Source: Sulfidibacterium sp964473895 (GTDB lineage Bacteria; Bacteroidota; Bacteroidia; Bacteroidales; F082). Taken from it: a stretch of DNA of 29,248 bases. A program made the translations under genes and the position numbers. Shown piece after piece: positions 22,606 to 29,248 of this stretch. The stretch is from assembly GCA_964473895.1 (NCBI GenBank), contig CAYYRE010000016.1, positions 1-29,248 on the forward strand, given 5' to 3'. How positions within the stretch are numbered: position 1 is the stretch's first letter; every line of letters begins with the position of its first letter. The notes under the pieces are model-generated. The model saw only the letters and a program-made list of their open reading frames with translations. It had not been told where the DNA came from and did not search any database.

Positions 22606-23610
22606 TTGAATGCAAGTGAAATATTTGATGCTTTAAAAAAGAAAATTTATGCCCCCGTATATTTCTTTTACGGGGAAGAGCCATTTTATATTGACGAATT
22701 AACCGGTTACATCGAACAAAATGTCCTGGACGATGCCACCCGTGGGTTTAATCTTACGGTAGTATACGGACTGGATGTTTCGGCCCGCGATGTGGTGGAT
22801 TTGGCACGCCGTTTTCCCATGATGGGAAACTATCAGGTGGTCATTGTGAAAGAGGCACAAAATATCCAAAACTTTGATGCGCTTACCGATTATTTTGACC
22901 ATCCCATGGAATCGACCATTCTTGTTATCAATTACAAATACCGGAAATTAGACAAAAGAAAAACACTTTACAAACGGTTAAGCAAATCGAAAAAAGTAGT
23001 TCTTTTCGAGTCGTCCAGGGTTTACGAAAGCCGTATTCCCCATTGGATTGCCGAAAGGGTACGGATGTTGGGTTATGCTATTACCCCTAAATCGGAAATG
23101 ATGCTGGCCGAATTTCTTGGTGCTGACCTGTCGCGTATTGCCAATGAAATCAATAAGTTGACCATTGATTTGCAGCCCGGTGAAACCATTACCGAAGAAT
23201 TGGTTGAACGCAAAATAGGCATTAGCAAAGATTTCAATATTTTCGAGTTACAAAATGCCCTTGCCCGGCGTGATGCGTTTAAAGCCATGCGTATATTGCT
23301 TTATTTCGAAGCCAATCCGAAACAAAATCCGCTGCAAATGGTTACTGTTTTACTTTTCGGGTTTTTTATGAAAGTGCTTATGGTTCACCAGTTGCGCAAC
23401 GAAAGTAAAAATGCCATAGCCTCCAAACTGGGGGTGTCTCCGTTTTTTGTCGGTGATTATCAGGTAGCTGCCCGCAATTTTTCTCCTGCACGAATCAAAC
23501 AAATGATTTCTGCCCTTCGCCAGGTGGATCTGAAAAGCAAAGGGCTCGGTGCGGCCGAAGCTACTTCGTACGGTCCGCTGAAAGAATGGGTGCTTCGGGT
23601 GGTTTCCTGA
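22606..23610 (+). CDS. holA: DNA polymerase III delta subunit (clamp loader)
   Basis: This 334-aa AAA+-like protein opens the beta sliding clamp as part of the clamp loader. The N-terminus (ALKKKIYAPVYFFYGEEPFYIDELTGYI) and the later LSRIANEINKLTIDL and ISKDFNIFELQNALARRD segments match the delta family. The length is normal. No in-frame ATG or GTG lies nearby. The frame upstream is closed by a TAA at 22582-22584, and the first start consistent with the family alignment is TTG at 22606. That TTG is 5 bases after the amn stop, which suggests translational coupling. An ATG at 22610 is out of frame. The gene converges with the acyl-CoA ligase, with a gap of only 9 bases. Confidence 0.93.
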   Translation: MNASEIFDALKKKIYAPVYFFYGEEPFYIDELTGYIEQNVLDDATRGFNLTVVYGLDVSARDVVDLARRFPMMGNYQVVIVKEAQNIQNFDALTDYFDHPMESTILVINYKYRKLDKRKTLYKRLSKSKKVVLFESSRVYESRIPHWIAERVRMLGYAITPKSEMMLAEFLGADLSRIANEINKLTIDLQPGETITEELVERKIGISKDFNIFELQNALARRDAFKAMRILLYFEANPKQNPLQMVTVLLFGFFMKVLMVHQLRNESKNAIASKLGVSPFFVGDYQVAARNFSPARIKQMISALRQVDLKSKGLGAAEATSYGPLKEWVLRVVS

Positions 23611-23619
23611 AAAACTTGT

Positions 23620-25383
23620 TTAGTTTTTGTAAATACGGTCAATGATATCCGTATATTTCTTTTGGATATGACTGCGTTTTAGTTTCAGATTGGCCGTTAT
23701 TTCTCCCGTTTCAATGGTCCATTCATGGTCCAGCAGTTCGAATTTTTTGATCTTTTCGGTGTCACCGAAATGTTTGTTGTAAAACTTAACTTCTTTTTTA
23801 AAACGTTCTTTTACTTCGGGACAATGGATAATGTCTTCGTTGGTGGTAAACGGCACCTCTTTTTCTTTGCACCAGCTTCTGAGAAATTCAAAATCGGGAA
23901 CGATTAATGCTGCGGCAAATTTTTGGTTTTCACCAATGACAATGATTTGATCAATAAAAGGAGATTCTTTAAACTTGTTTTCGATGAGTTGGGGCGAGAT
24001 GTATTTTCCCATGGAGGTTTTGAAAATTTCTTTAACCCTTCCGGTAATTTTCAAAAGCCCTGCTTTGTCGATGACGCCGCGGTCGCCCGTATGCATCCAA
24101 CCGTCCACCACGGTTTCTTGGGTTAGTTCGGGGTTTTTGTAATAACCCACCATCACACTGTCGCCTTTTACAAGAATTTCGCCCCTTTCCGAAATCTTCA
24201 CCTCCAGATTTTTTAACGGAGCTCCGACAGTACCCACTTTGGCTTTTCCGGGCTCAAAAGTGTTGACGGCAATTACCGGTGAGGTTTCCGTCATCCCGTA
24301 TCCTTCGAGCAACGGGATGCCGGCGGTGTTAAAGACTTTTACCAGTCGCGGTTGGATGGCGGCACCGCCCGAAACAACGACGCGCATGTTTCCGCCGAGG
24401 GCTTCGCGCCATTTGGCATAAATGAGCTTATCGAAAAACTTCCGCTGTGCCTGAAAAACAGGATTTTTTATTCCGTACTCAAATTGTTCGCCCAAAGCCA
24501 CTGCCCTGAAAAACAACCATCGCGGAACCGGTTTGAGTGCCCTGCCTTTGGACAGAATTTTATCATAAACCTTTTCGAGCAACCGGGGGACGGTGGTTAA
24601 CAAATGGGGTTTGATTTCCTGAATATTTTGGGCAATGGTACCCATGTTTTCCGCATAATAAATGGACACTCCGAGATAAAGCAGGATGTAAATATTGGTC
24701 CTTTCGTACACATGGCAAAGTGGCAGGTAGCTCACAGCACGCGAAGTTTCATCCACCGGAAAAATGTGGTAAAGGTTCATGACGTTGCTCAGGATATTTT
24801 TGTGCGATAACATAACCCCTTTGGGGTTGCCGGTAGTTCCGGAGGTGTAAATAATGGTGGCTACCTCGCTTTCCGCTATTCCCGCTTTGATTTCTTCCAG
24901 TTTTTCAGGGGCCGGGTTTTCTTGTCCCAGTTGGATCAATTCTTCCAAATGGGGAACATCGTCAAAATGTTTGAAAGTATAAACCCCTTTTACCGTGGCA
25001 ACATTAGGAACAATGTGTTTGATTTTACGAAAAAGATCCCAACCCGAAACAAAAATATATTTCACCTCCGAATGGGAAAGAATATAACGGTAATCGTTTT
25101 CACTTATGGTGGGATAAATGGGGACATGTATGGCGCCAATTTGCAGAATGGCCATGTCGATGATGTTCCATTCAGGACGGTTAGGTGAAATGGTAGCCAC
25201 TTTGTCTCCTTTTTTAATGCCCAGTTTCAGCAAACCGTAACTGATGTCATCGGCCAGCCGCCGAATGGTTTTAATATCATATTTTACCCATTTTCCATTT
25301 TGTTTTCCTGCCAGTACATCTTCTTTGGGCCGAAAGGTTGTTTCGTAATAGGGGAGCAGGTCGAAAAGGCGTTTTATTTCCAT
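23620..25383 (-). CDS. AMP-dependent acyl-CoA synthetase (long-chain type)
   Basis: A 587-aa ANL-superfamily ligase that activates a carboxylic acid, most likely a long-chain fatty acid, to acyl-AMP and then acyl-CoA. The phosphate loop YTSGTTGNPKG begins at residue 179. The A5 motif YGMTETSP begins at 362, the ribose-binding TGDRG has Asp434, and KITGRVKEIFKTSMGKYISP holds the hinge and C-terminal lysine region. There is no signal peptide, so it is cytoplasmic or peripheral at the inner membrane. The length and the PRLLEKVYDKI segment fit the FadD/long-chain group. It follows the SDR gene by 51 bases with no promoter seen in between, suggesting an operon. The chain-length preference is not visible. 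Confidence 0.93.
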   Translation of the reverse strand: MEIKRLFDLLPYYETTFRPKEDVLAGKQNGKWVKYDIKTIRRLADDISYGLLKLGIKKGDKVATISPNRPEWNIIDMAILQIGAIHVPIYPTISENDYRYILSHSEVKYIFVSGWDLFRKIKHIVPNVATVKGVYTFKHFDDVPHLEELIQLGQENPAPEKLEEIKAGIAESEVATIIYTSGTTGNPKGVMLSHKNILSNVMNLYHIFPVDETSRAVSYLPLCHVYERTNIYILLYLGVSIYYAENMGTIAQNIQEIKPHLLTTVPRLLEKVYDKILSKGRALKPVPRWLFFRAVALGEQFEYGIKNPVFQAQRKFFDKLIYAKWREALGGNMRVVVSGGAAIQPRLVKVFNTAGIPLLEGYGMTETSPVIAVNTFEPGKAKVGTVGAPLKNLEVKISERGEILVKGDSVMVGYYKNPELTQETVVDGWMHTGDRGVIDKAGLLKITGRVKEIFKTSMGKYISPQLIENKFKESPFIDQIIVIGENQKFAAALIVPDFEFLRSWCKEKEVPFTTNEDIIHCPEVKERFKKEVKFYNKHFGDTEKIKKFELLDHEWTIETGEITANLKLKRSHIQKKYTDIIDRIYKN

Positions 25384-25434
25384 GTGTTGAGGTATTGGTT
25401 GATACGAAAAGGTGTGTTGTGTGAGCGGGTTGTT

Positions 25435-26202
25435 TTATTTTTTGTGAAAAACGGTGGCACTGGCCTGAGCTGTTGGCATAACTACCATGTCATTAATATT
25501 GGCATGGGGCGGCAACGTTGTAGCAAAATACGTTACGGCAGCAATGTCTTCCGGATGCAGGGGCTCAAATCCGCGATAAACGGCGTCGGCTTTTTCTTTG
25601 TCGCCTTTGAAACGGACGATGGAAAATTCGGTTTCTACTGCTCCCGGGGCTACCTGGGTAACTTTTATCCCATATTTTACAGCGTCAATACGCATGGCTT
25701 TGGTAAGAGCATCCACGGCATGTTTTGTAGCACAGTAAACATTGCCGTTGGGATAAACTTCTTTGCCGGCTATGGAACCGATATTGATAATATGTCCTTT
25801 GTTGCGTTGTGTCATGCCCGGCAGTATAGCCCGCGTAACATACAATAGGCCTTTTATATTGGTATCGATCATCCGTTCCCAGTCATCGATTTCTCCCTCT
25901 TGTATGGGATTCATGCCCACGGCAAGGCCGGCATTGTTAATCAGAATGCCGATATTTTTCCATTCCTCCGGAAGTGAATCCAGTTCCTTTTGTACCGATG
26001 CTTTGTCTCTTACATCAAAGCAAAGTGTCAGGACTTTTGTGCCGTATGTTTGGCGTATGCTTTCTTTTATTTTCTCAAGGCGGTCTGAACGGCGCCCTGT
26101 GAGGATTAAATCATGTCCGTTTTCAGCGAATTTAACAGCACAGGCATGTCCGATACCGCTGGTAGCTCCGGTGATTAAGACAATTTCTTTTTTGTTTCGC
26201 AT
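25435..26202 (-). CDS. SDR-family dehydrogenase (YdfG-like, NADP-dependent)
   Basis: This 255-aa classical short-chain dehydrogenase has the Rossmann motif TGATSGIG (residues 11-18), NNAG and the catalytic set Ser143, Tyr156 and Lys160 (YCATK). An Arg pair after the second strand (GRRSDR) favours NADP(H). The sequence is notably like E. coli YdfG: LPEEWKNIGILINNAGLA, DDWERMIDTNIKGL, TEFSIVRFKGD and the LPPHANIND tail. That enzyme oxidises L-allo-threonine, serine and 3-hydroxy acids. The same activity is likely but unproven here. The promoter is at 26229-26236, and the gene leads the operon with the acyl-CoA ligase. Confidence 0.92.
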   Translation of the reverse strand: MRNKKEIVLITGATSGIGHACAVKFAENGHDLILTGRRSDRLEKIKESIRQTYGTKVLTLCFDVRDKASVQKELDSLPEEWKNIGILINNAGLAVGMNPIQEGEIDDWERMIDTNIKGLLYVTRAILPGMTQRNKGHIINIGSIAGKEVYPNGNVYCATKHAVDALTKAMRIDAVKYGIKVTQVAPGAVETEFSIVRFKGDKEKADAVYRGFEPLHPEDIAAVTYFATTLPPHANINDMVVMPTAQASATVFHKK

Positions 26203-26228
26203 TGGAGTAAAATTTTAACAAAAGCGAG

Positions 26229-26236
26229 CAAAGGTA
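26229..26236 (-). promoter_or_regulatory. -7 box (TACCTTTG) of the SDR operon
   Basis: An exact TAnnTTTG match on the minus strand, 26 bases upstream of the SDR ATG. No clear -33 TTTG is present. It lies downstream of the terminator at 26340-26369, so the SDR operon is independent of lacI. Confidence 0.6.
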
Positions 26237-26339
26237 ACAAAATTTGTAAAACCGACTTTTCGGGATAAATATTCAATAAATCCTGCATAATGCTTGATTT
26301 TAAAAGAACAGGAGGGAGATGACAGGCAAGATAAAAAAC

Positions 26340-26369
26340 AAAAAGTCCCGACATTGGCCGGGACTTTTT
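26340..26369 (-). terminator. bidirectional terminator downstream of lacI
   Basis: An 11-bp stem (26340-26350 with 26359-26369; A-run, GTCCCG / CGGGAC, T-run) closes an 8-base loop. On the minus strand it ends transcripts coming from lacI or from anything encoded in 26370-26686. No plus-strand gene feeds into it. Confidence 0.88.
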
Positions 26370-26686
26370 GAATGGACAATTACAGCTTATCTCTCTGCAA
26401 ACCCCAAAAGTTTGCGAGTGATGCGATTCAAGGTCTCCACCTCAAAATCACATGGTAAAGATGGGCTAAAAAGCAGGGGATTTTACCAATTTGACAAATA
26501 AAATTATCATTTACCGGCGGTTTTCTTTTGCTATTTCTGATTTTCAGTGATTTAAAACGTTTGCACCGGCATCCTTCTTTTCCGGATCAGGTTAAAAAAA
26601 CGGGAGAATAATACTTTTTCTGCAGTGAGAAAATGGTTTCTCGTGAGAGATGCCGCTGTCAAATAGCGGGAAGAGTACCGCAAAAG

Positions 26687-27694
26687 TTAGCAGGTACCCC
26701 TTTCAATAAGCTGGGTTTTGATCAAATGGTGTTCCGGGGTGTAATCGAAAGTATCGGCCTCGATGCGTTTCAGCAATAACCGGGTGGCTTTTCTTCCGAT
26801 CTCAAAACCAAATTGGTCAACAGTGGTCAACTCCGGATCGCAAATGGAAGCACTCAAGCTGTTTTCAAATCCGATAACTTTCAATTCGTCAGGAATGGAA
26901 ATTCCCAACTTTCTTGCAGCTTTCATGGCGCCGAGGGCCGTCATGTCGTTCACGGCAAAAAGGCCGTCCGGGAAATCTTTCTTTTTAAAAATGCTTCGCG
27001 ATATTTTAATGGCATCCTGGTAGGTGTCGCAAGAATAAACCAAATCTTTGTTGTATGGAATACCATGTTTTTCCAATGCATCTTTGTATCCCTTTAACCG
27101 GTTTTGGCCGATGAGCAGGTGTTGTGGTGCCGAATAGATGGCAATGCGGCGGCATCCTTTTTCAATCAGATAGTTTACCGCCTGAAAAGCACCGTGATAA
27201 TCATCTACCGAAACCGTATCGGCATGCAGGCTTTTGTTGATTCGATCGAAAAAAACCAGCGGGATTTCGTTGTCGATGATTTGCTGAAAATGTGAAAAGT
27301 CATGGGTCTCTTTAGCAAACGAAACCAATACGCCATCCACCCGGTTCGACAAAAGGGCTTGAATGTTCAGTACTTCGCGCATGTATTTTTCATTGGACTG
27401 AAAAACCATGACGTTATAATTGTTTTCGTAAGCCACTTCTTCAATGCCGTTGATAATGGTCGAAAAAAAGTAGTGCTGGGTTTCGGGAACCAGAAGTCCA
27501 ATGGTATAGGTTTTGCTGTTCTTGAGATTAAGTGCAATGCGGTTGGGCTTGTAACCCAGTAACTTAGCCAGTTCTTTGACTGCCTCCCGTGTTTTGATGC
27601 TGATATCGGGATGGTCTTTTAACGCCCTTGAAACCGTCGAAACCGAGAACCCCAGTTTCTCAGCAATGTCTTTTATGGTAACCTGTTTTTTCAT
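26687..27694 (-). CDS. LacI-family transcriptional regulator
   Basis: A 335-aa sugar-responsive DNA-binding regulator. The N-terminal helix-turn-helix reads VTIKDIAEKLGFSVSTVSRALKD, followed by the hinge region (YKPNRIALNLKNSK). The rest is a periplasmic-binding-protein-like effector domain (TIGLLVPETQHYFFSTIINGIE ... DGLFAVNDMTALGAM ... VIGFENS). It lies 91 bases downstream of the GH13 amylase on the same strand, so control of alpha-glucan genes is the likely role. The effector would be a malto-oligosaccharide, but this is inference. Its promoter region contains GTTTCGGAAAC, possibly an autoregulatory operator. Susperfamily alternatives such as the SusR hybrid regulator are absent from the window. 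Confidence 0.93.
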   Translation of the reverse strand: MKKQVTIKDIAEKLGFSVSTVSRALKDHPDISIKTREAVKELAKLLGYKPNRIALNLKNSKTYTIGLLVPETQHYFFSTIINGIEEVAYENNYNVMVFQSNEKYMREVLNIQALLSNRVDGVLVSFAKETHDFSHFQQIIDNEIPLVFFDRINKSLHADTVSVDDYHGAFQAVNYLIEKGCRRIAIYSAPQHLLIGQNRLKGYKDALEKHGIPYNKDLVYSCDTYQDAIKISRSIFKKKDFPDGLFAVNDMTALGAMKAARKLGISIPDELKVIGFENSLSASICDPELTTVDQFGFEIGRKATRLLLKRIEADTFDYTPEHHLIKTQLIERGTC

Positions 27695-27709
27695 ACTTCT
27701 TTCAATTTA

Positions 27710-27717
27710 CGAAAGTA
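27710..27717 (-). promoter_or_regulatory. probable -7 box (TACTTTCG) of lacI
   Basis: One mismatch to TAnnTTTG on the minus strand, 16 bases upstream of the lacI ATG. The weaker box is compatible with low expression of a regulator. Confidence 0.4.
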
Positions 27718-27728
27718 AGGTTTTTTTT

Positions 27729-27757
27729 GTTTCGGAAACCTTTGCGAAAAATTTTCG
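27729..27757. promoter_or_regulatory. two palindromes upstream of lacI (putative operators)
   Basis: GTTTC-G-GAAAC at 27729-27739 sits near the -33 position of the lacI promoter, and CGAAAA-A-TTTTCG lies at 27745-27757. The 9-mer core TTTCCGAAA of the first (minus strand) recurs in the susC leader. Autoregulation is a reasonable reading but rests on pattern only. Confidence 0.4.
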
Positions 27758-27785
27758 TTGACTGTGAAAAATCTTGTAGAAGATA

Positions 27786-29168
27786 CTATTTCTCCAGCAA
27801 TACAAAACCCCAGGGGGGAAGTTTGAAAACCCAGTCGGTTTGGATGTTGATATCCTGTCCTTTAAAAAATTCGTGATATTGTCCTTTAATCTTATCGTTA
27901 TTTACCGTAAACTGTTCGGGGTGGTTGCTCAAATTTAAGATGACCACCAGTTGATTCCCCTGTTTTTCACGGTAAAAGGCAAAAACATTTTCGTTGATTC
28001 CTTTGGAAAGGGGGATGAGTTTTCCTCCCTCAGCTCCGTTTTCCAGAACGGGATTGTGGCGTTTCAACTCGTTCAGTTTGGTGTAAAAAGCGGCATAGGG
28101 TAAATGCTGCCAGTTAATGGTATCTTTCTCAAAAAAGCGCAGGCGTTTGTTATTTCCGGCTTCCTCCCCTCCGTAGATCAAAGGCATTCCGGGAATGGTG
28201 TAATCAAAAACCGTAAAAACCTTAAAAGCATTACCAAGACGTTCAAAGGCTGTACCGTTCCACGAATTTTCATCGTGGTTACTGGTGAAATACATGCGAT
28301 AAACATACGGTGGAAAAGTTTCGTTGTTCCATTGGAGGTAATCCCAAATATCGGCTGCTTTCTTTTGGCCCCGGGCAATGTCATTCATTAAATGCAACAT
28401 TTTCCAGGTATAGTTCATATCGAAGGCATATTTTACCAAATCCACATTGTCTTCATCCTCTGCCAGCATAAAAACCGGTTTCACCCGGTCAAGCGCCGTC
28501 CGGGCCTCATTCCAGAAATCAACAGGCACCATGCCGGCTACATCGCAGCGGAATCCATCGATGTCAGCATTTTTTACCCAATAAATCATGGCGTTGATCA
28601 TGGCTTTGCGCATATCCGGGTTGTCATAATTCAATGCGATGACATCCGTCCAGTCGAAAGGCGAAACAAAGTGGCCTTCCTTGTCTTTTTTATACCAGTC
28701 GGGATGCGCTTTGACCCAAACATTATCCCAGGAAGTGTGGTTGGCCACCCAGTCGAGAATAACATGCATACCCCTTTTATGGGCTGCATTGACCAAATCT
28801 TTCAAATCGTTCAGGCTCCCGAAATGGGGGTTCACCGCCTCATAATTCTGTACCGAGTAGTAACTGCCGAGGCTTCCTTTACGGTTTTTTTTGCCAATGG
28901 GATTGATGGGCATGAGCCACAAAATGTCAACTCCCATCTTTTGCAACCGGTCAAGATGTTTTTCAAAGGCCTTGAACGTTCCTTCCGGCGTATATTGCCT
29001 GATATTGACTTCGTATATGTTGGCATGAAGACTCCAGGCGACATGCTTTTCTTTTTGTGTGTTCTGCATGGATTTTTTAATGGTATTTTGGGCAAAAATG
29101 CCATGGCTGCTCAAAAGGAGCAGAGTAAAAACTGCCGGCGAAAGTAGCGAAAAAATTTTGTTTTTCAT
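27786..29168 (-). CDS. signal-peptide GH13 alpha-amylase, probably periplasmic
   Basis: A 460-aa alpha-glucan hydrolase. The signal peptide ends near IFAQ (about residue 27), with no lipobox and no T9SS domain, so a periplasmic site is likely. The GH13 barrel starts at NIYEVNIRQYTPEGTF. Region I is DWVANH. The catalytic triad is Asp209 (GFRCDV), Glu237 (MLAEDED) and Asp299 (SNHDEN). A short C-terminal beta domain (VVILNLSNHPEQF ... WGFVLLEK) completes it. It lacks the N-terminal domain expected of SusA-type neopullulanases. The role would be cleavage of oligosaccharides brought in by SusC/SusD. It lies immediately upstream of lacI on the same strand. Confidence 0.93.
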   Translation of the reverse strand: MKNKIFSLLSPAVFTLLLLSSHGIFAQNTIKKSMQNTQKEKHVAWSLHANIYEVNIRQYTPEGTFKAFEKHLDRLQKMGVDILWLMPINPIGKKNRKGSLGSYYSVQNYEAVNPHFGSLNDLKDLVNAAHKRGMHVILDWVANHTSWDNVWVKAHPDWYKKDKEGHFVSPFDWTDVIALNYDNPDMRKAMINAMIYWVKNADIDGFRCDVAGMVPVDFWNEARTALDRVKPVFMLAEDEDNVDLVKYAFDMNYTWKMLHLMNDIARGQKKAADIWDYLQWNNETFPPYVYRMYFTSNHDENSWNGTAFERLGNAFKVFTVFDYTIPGMPLIYGGEEAGNNKRLRFFEKDTINWQHLPYAAFYTKLNELKRHNPVLENGAEGGKLIPLSKGINENVFAFYREKQGNQLVVILNLSNHPEQFTVNNDKIKGQYHEFFKGQDINIQTDWVFKLPPWGFVLLEK

Positions 29169-29195
29169 TTTTTAGAAGCTTGTGATTCCATTGTG

Positions 29196-29203
29196 CAAAG
29201 CTA
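29196..29203 (-). promoter_or_regulatory. -7 box (TAGCTTTG) of the periplasmic amylase
   Basis: An exact TAnnTTTG match on the minus strand, 27 bases upstream of the ATG. CATTTCGAATG (minus strand, 29229-29239) lies about 26-36 bases further upstream, near the -33 position, and resembles the palindromes at lacI and susC. Confidence 0.6.
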
Positions 29204-29248
29204 AAAATAAATGCACATGAAATTTTTTCATTCGAAATGACACACAGA

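Larger units (their letters stand above)
26203..26686. other. gene-poor region between lacI and the SDR gene
   Basis: About 480 bases. It holds the SDR promoter (26229-26236), a bidirectional terminator (26340-26369) and then about 300 bp without a clear gene. On the minus strand there is an open frame ending at 26387 whose last codons read VETLNRITRKLLGFAER, closed upstream after about 30 codons. The hairpin GCAAAC/GTTTGC lies at 26398-26416. Around 26563-26597 the minus strand carries ACCTGATCCGGA and ATGCCGG, which resemble the 3' half of a TPP riboswitch. The plus-strand 60-aa frame at 26319-26501 begins before the terminator and is judged spurious. Confidence 0.5.

Noticed and set aside
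26319..26501. Plus-strand 60-aa open frame
   Set aside because: It starts just before and reads through the terminator at 26340-26369, has no promoter box and its composition is not protein-like.
26560..26640. Possible TPP riboswitch on the minus strand
   Set aside because: ACCTGATCCGGA and ATGCCGG match the 3' half, but the conserved GGGGTGC and CTGAGA parts are missing, the inter-arm loop is too long, and no thiamine gene follows. Kept only as part of the intergenic finding.
28392..29147. 251-aa plus-strand open frame opposite the periplasmic amylase
   Set aside because: It lies entirely antisense to a well-supported GH13 gene with an intact catalytic triad, and its sequence shows no family features.

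Overview
The window looks like chromosome of a free-living Bacteroidota (Bacteroidales/Marinilabiliales-like) bacterium. The evidence is a SusC/SusD/SusE starch operon, type IX secretion (T9SS) C-terminal sorting domains on two exported proteins, a large one-piece PurL with fused glutaminase, and repeated TAnnTTTG -7 boxes (the Bacteroidota primary-sigma promoter signature) a short distance upstream of most gene starts. I see no tRNA, rRNA, CRISPR array, insertion sequence or phage gene.

Layout. Positions 1-111 may hold the end of a plus-strand gene. Two tandem 63-aa cold-shock proteins follow (minus strand, 241-829), each with its own promoter and terminator. Then come four plus-strand genes: purL (1106-4801), a FadL/OmpP1-type outer-membrane protein with a large helical insert (5000-6679), a small exported TPR protein of unknown function (6761-7453) and a BtuB-like TonB-dependent receptor (7521-9536).

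The block 9596-19518 (minus strand) is a starch/alpha-glucan utilization locus. Transcription order is susC, susD, susE, a T9SS-sorted protein with two tandem starch-binding-like modules, and a 930-aa multimodular T9SS-sorted GH13 amylase. The likely scheme: the T9SS amylase and binding protein act outside the cell, lipoproteins SusD/SusE capture oligosaccharides, and SusC imports them with TonB. A 460-aa signal-peptide GH13 amylase (27786-29168) with no T9SS tag and no lipobox then probably works in the periplasm. A LacI-family regulator (26687-27694) lies next to that amylase, about 7 kb from the sus operon. Short TTTC(C/G)GAAA-like palindromes occur near the susC, lacI, amylase and binding-protein promoters and are candidate operators.

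Between the two starch segments is mostly housekeeping DNA: an EamA/DMT exporter, rplU-rpmA (L21-L27), an AMP nucleosidase coupled to holA (clamp loader delta, TTG start), and a convergent SDR dehydrogenase plus acyl-CoA ligase pair. The gene-free stretch 26203-26686 holds the SDR promoter, a strong bidirectional terminator and roughly 300 bp of unexplained sequence that might encode a small RNA or be a gene remnant.
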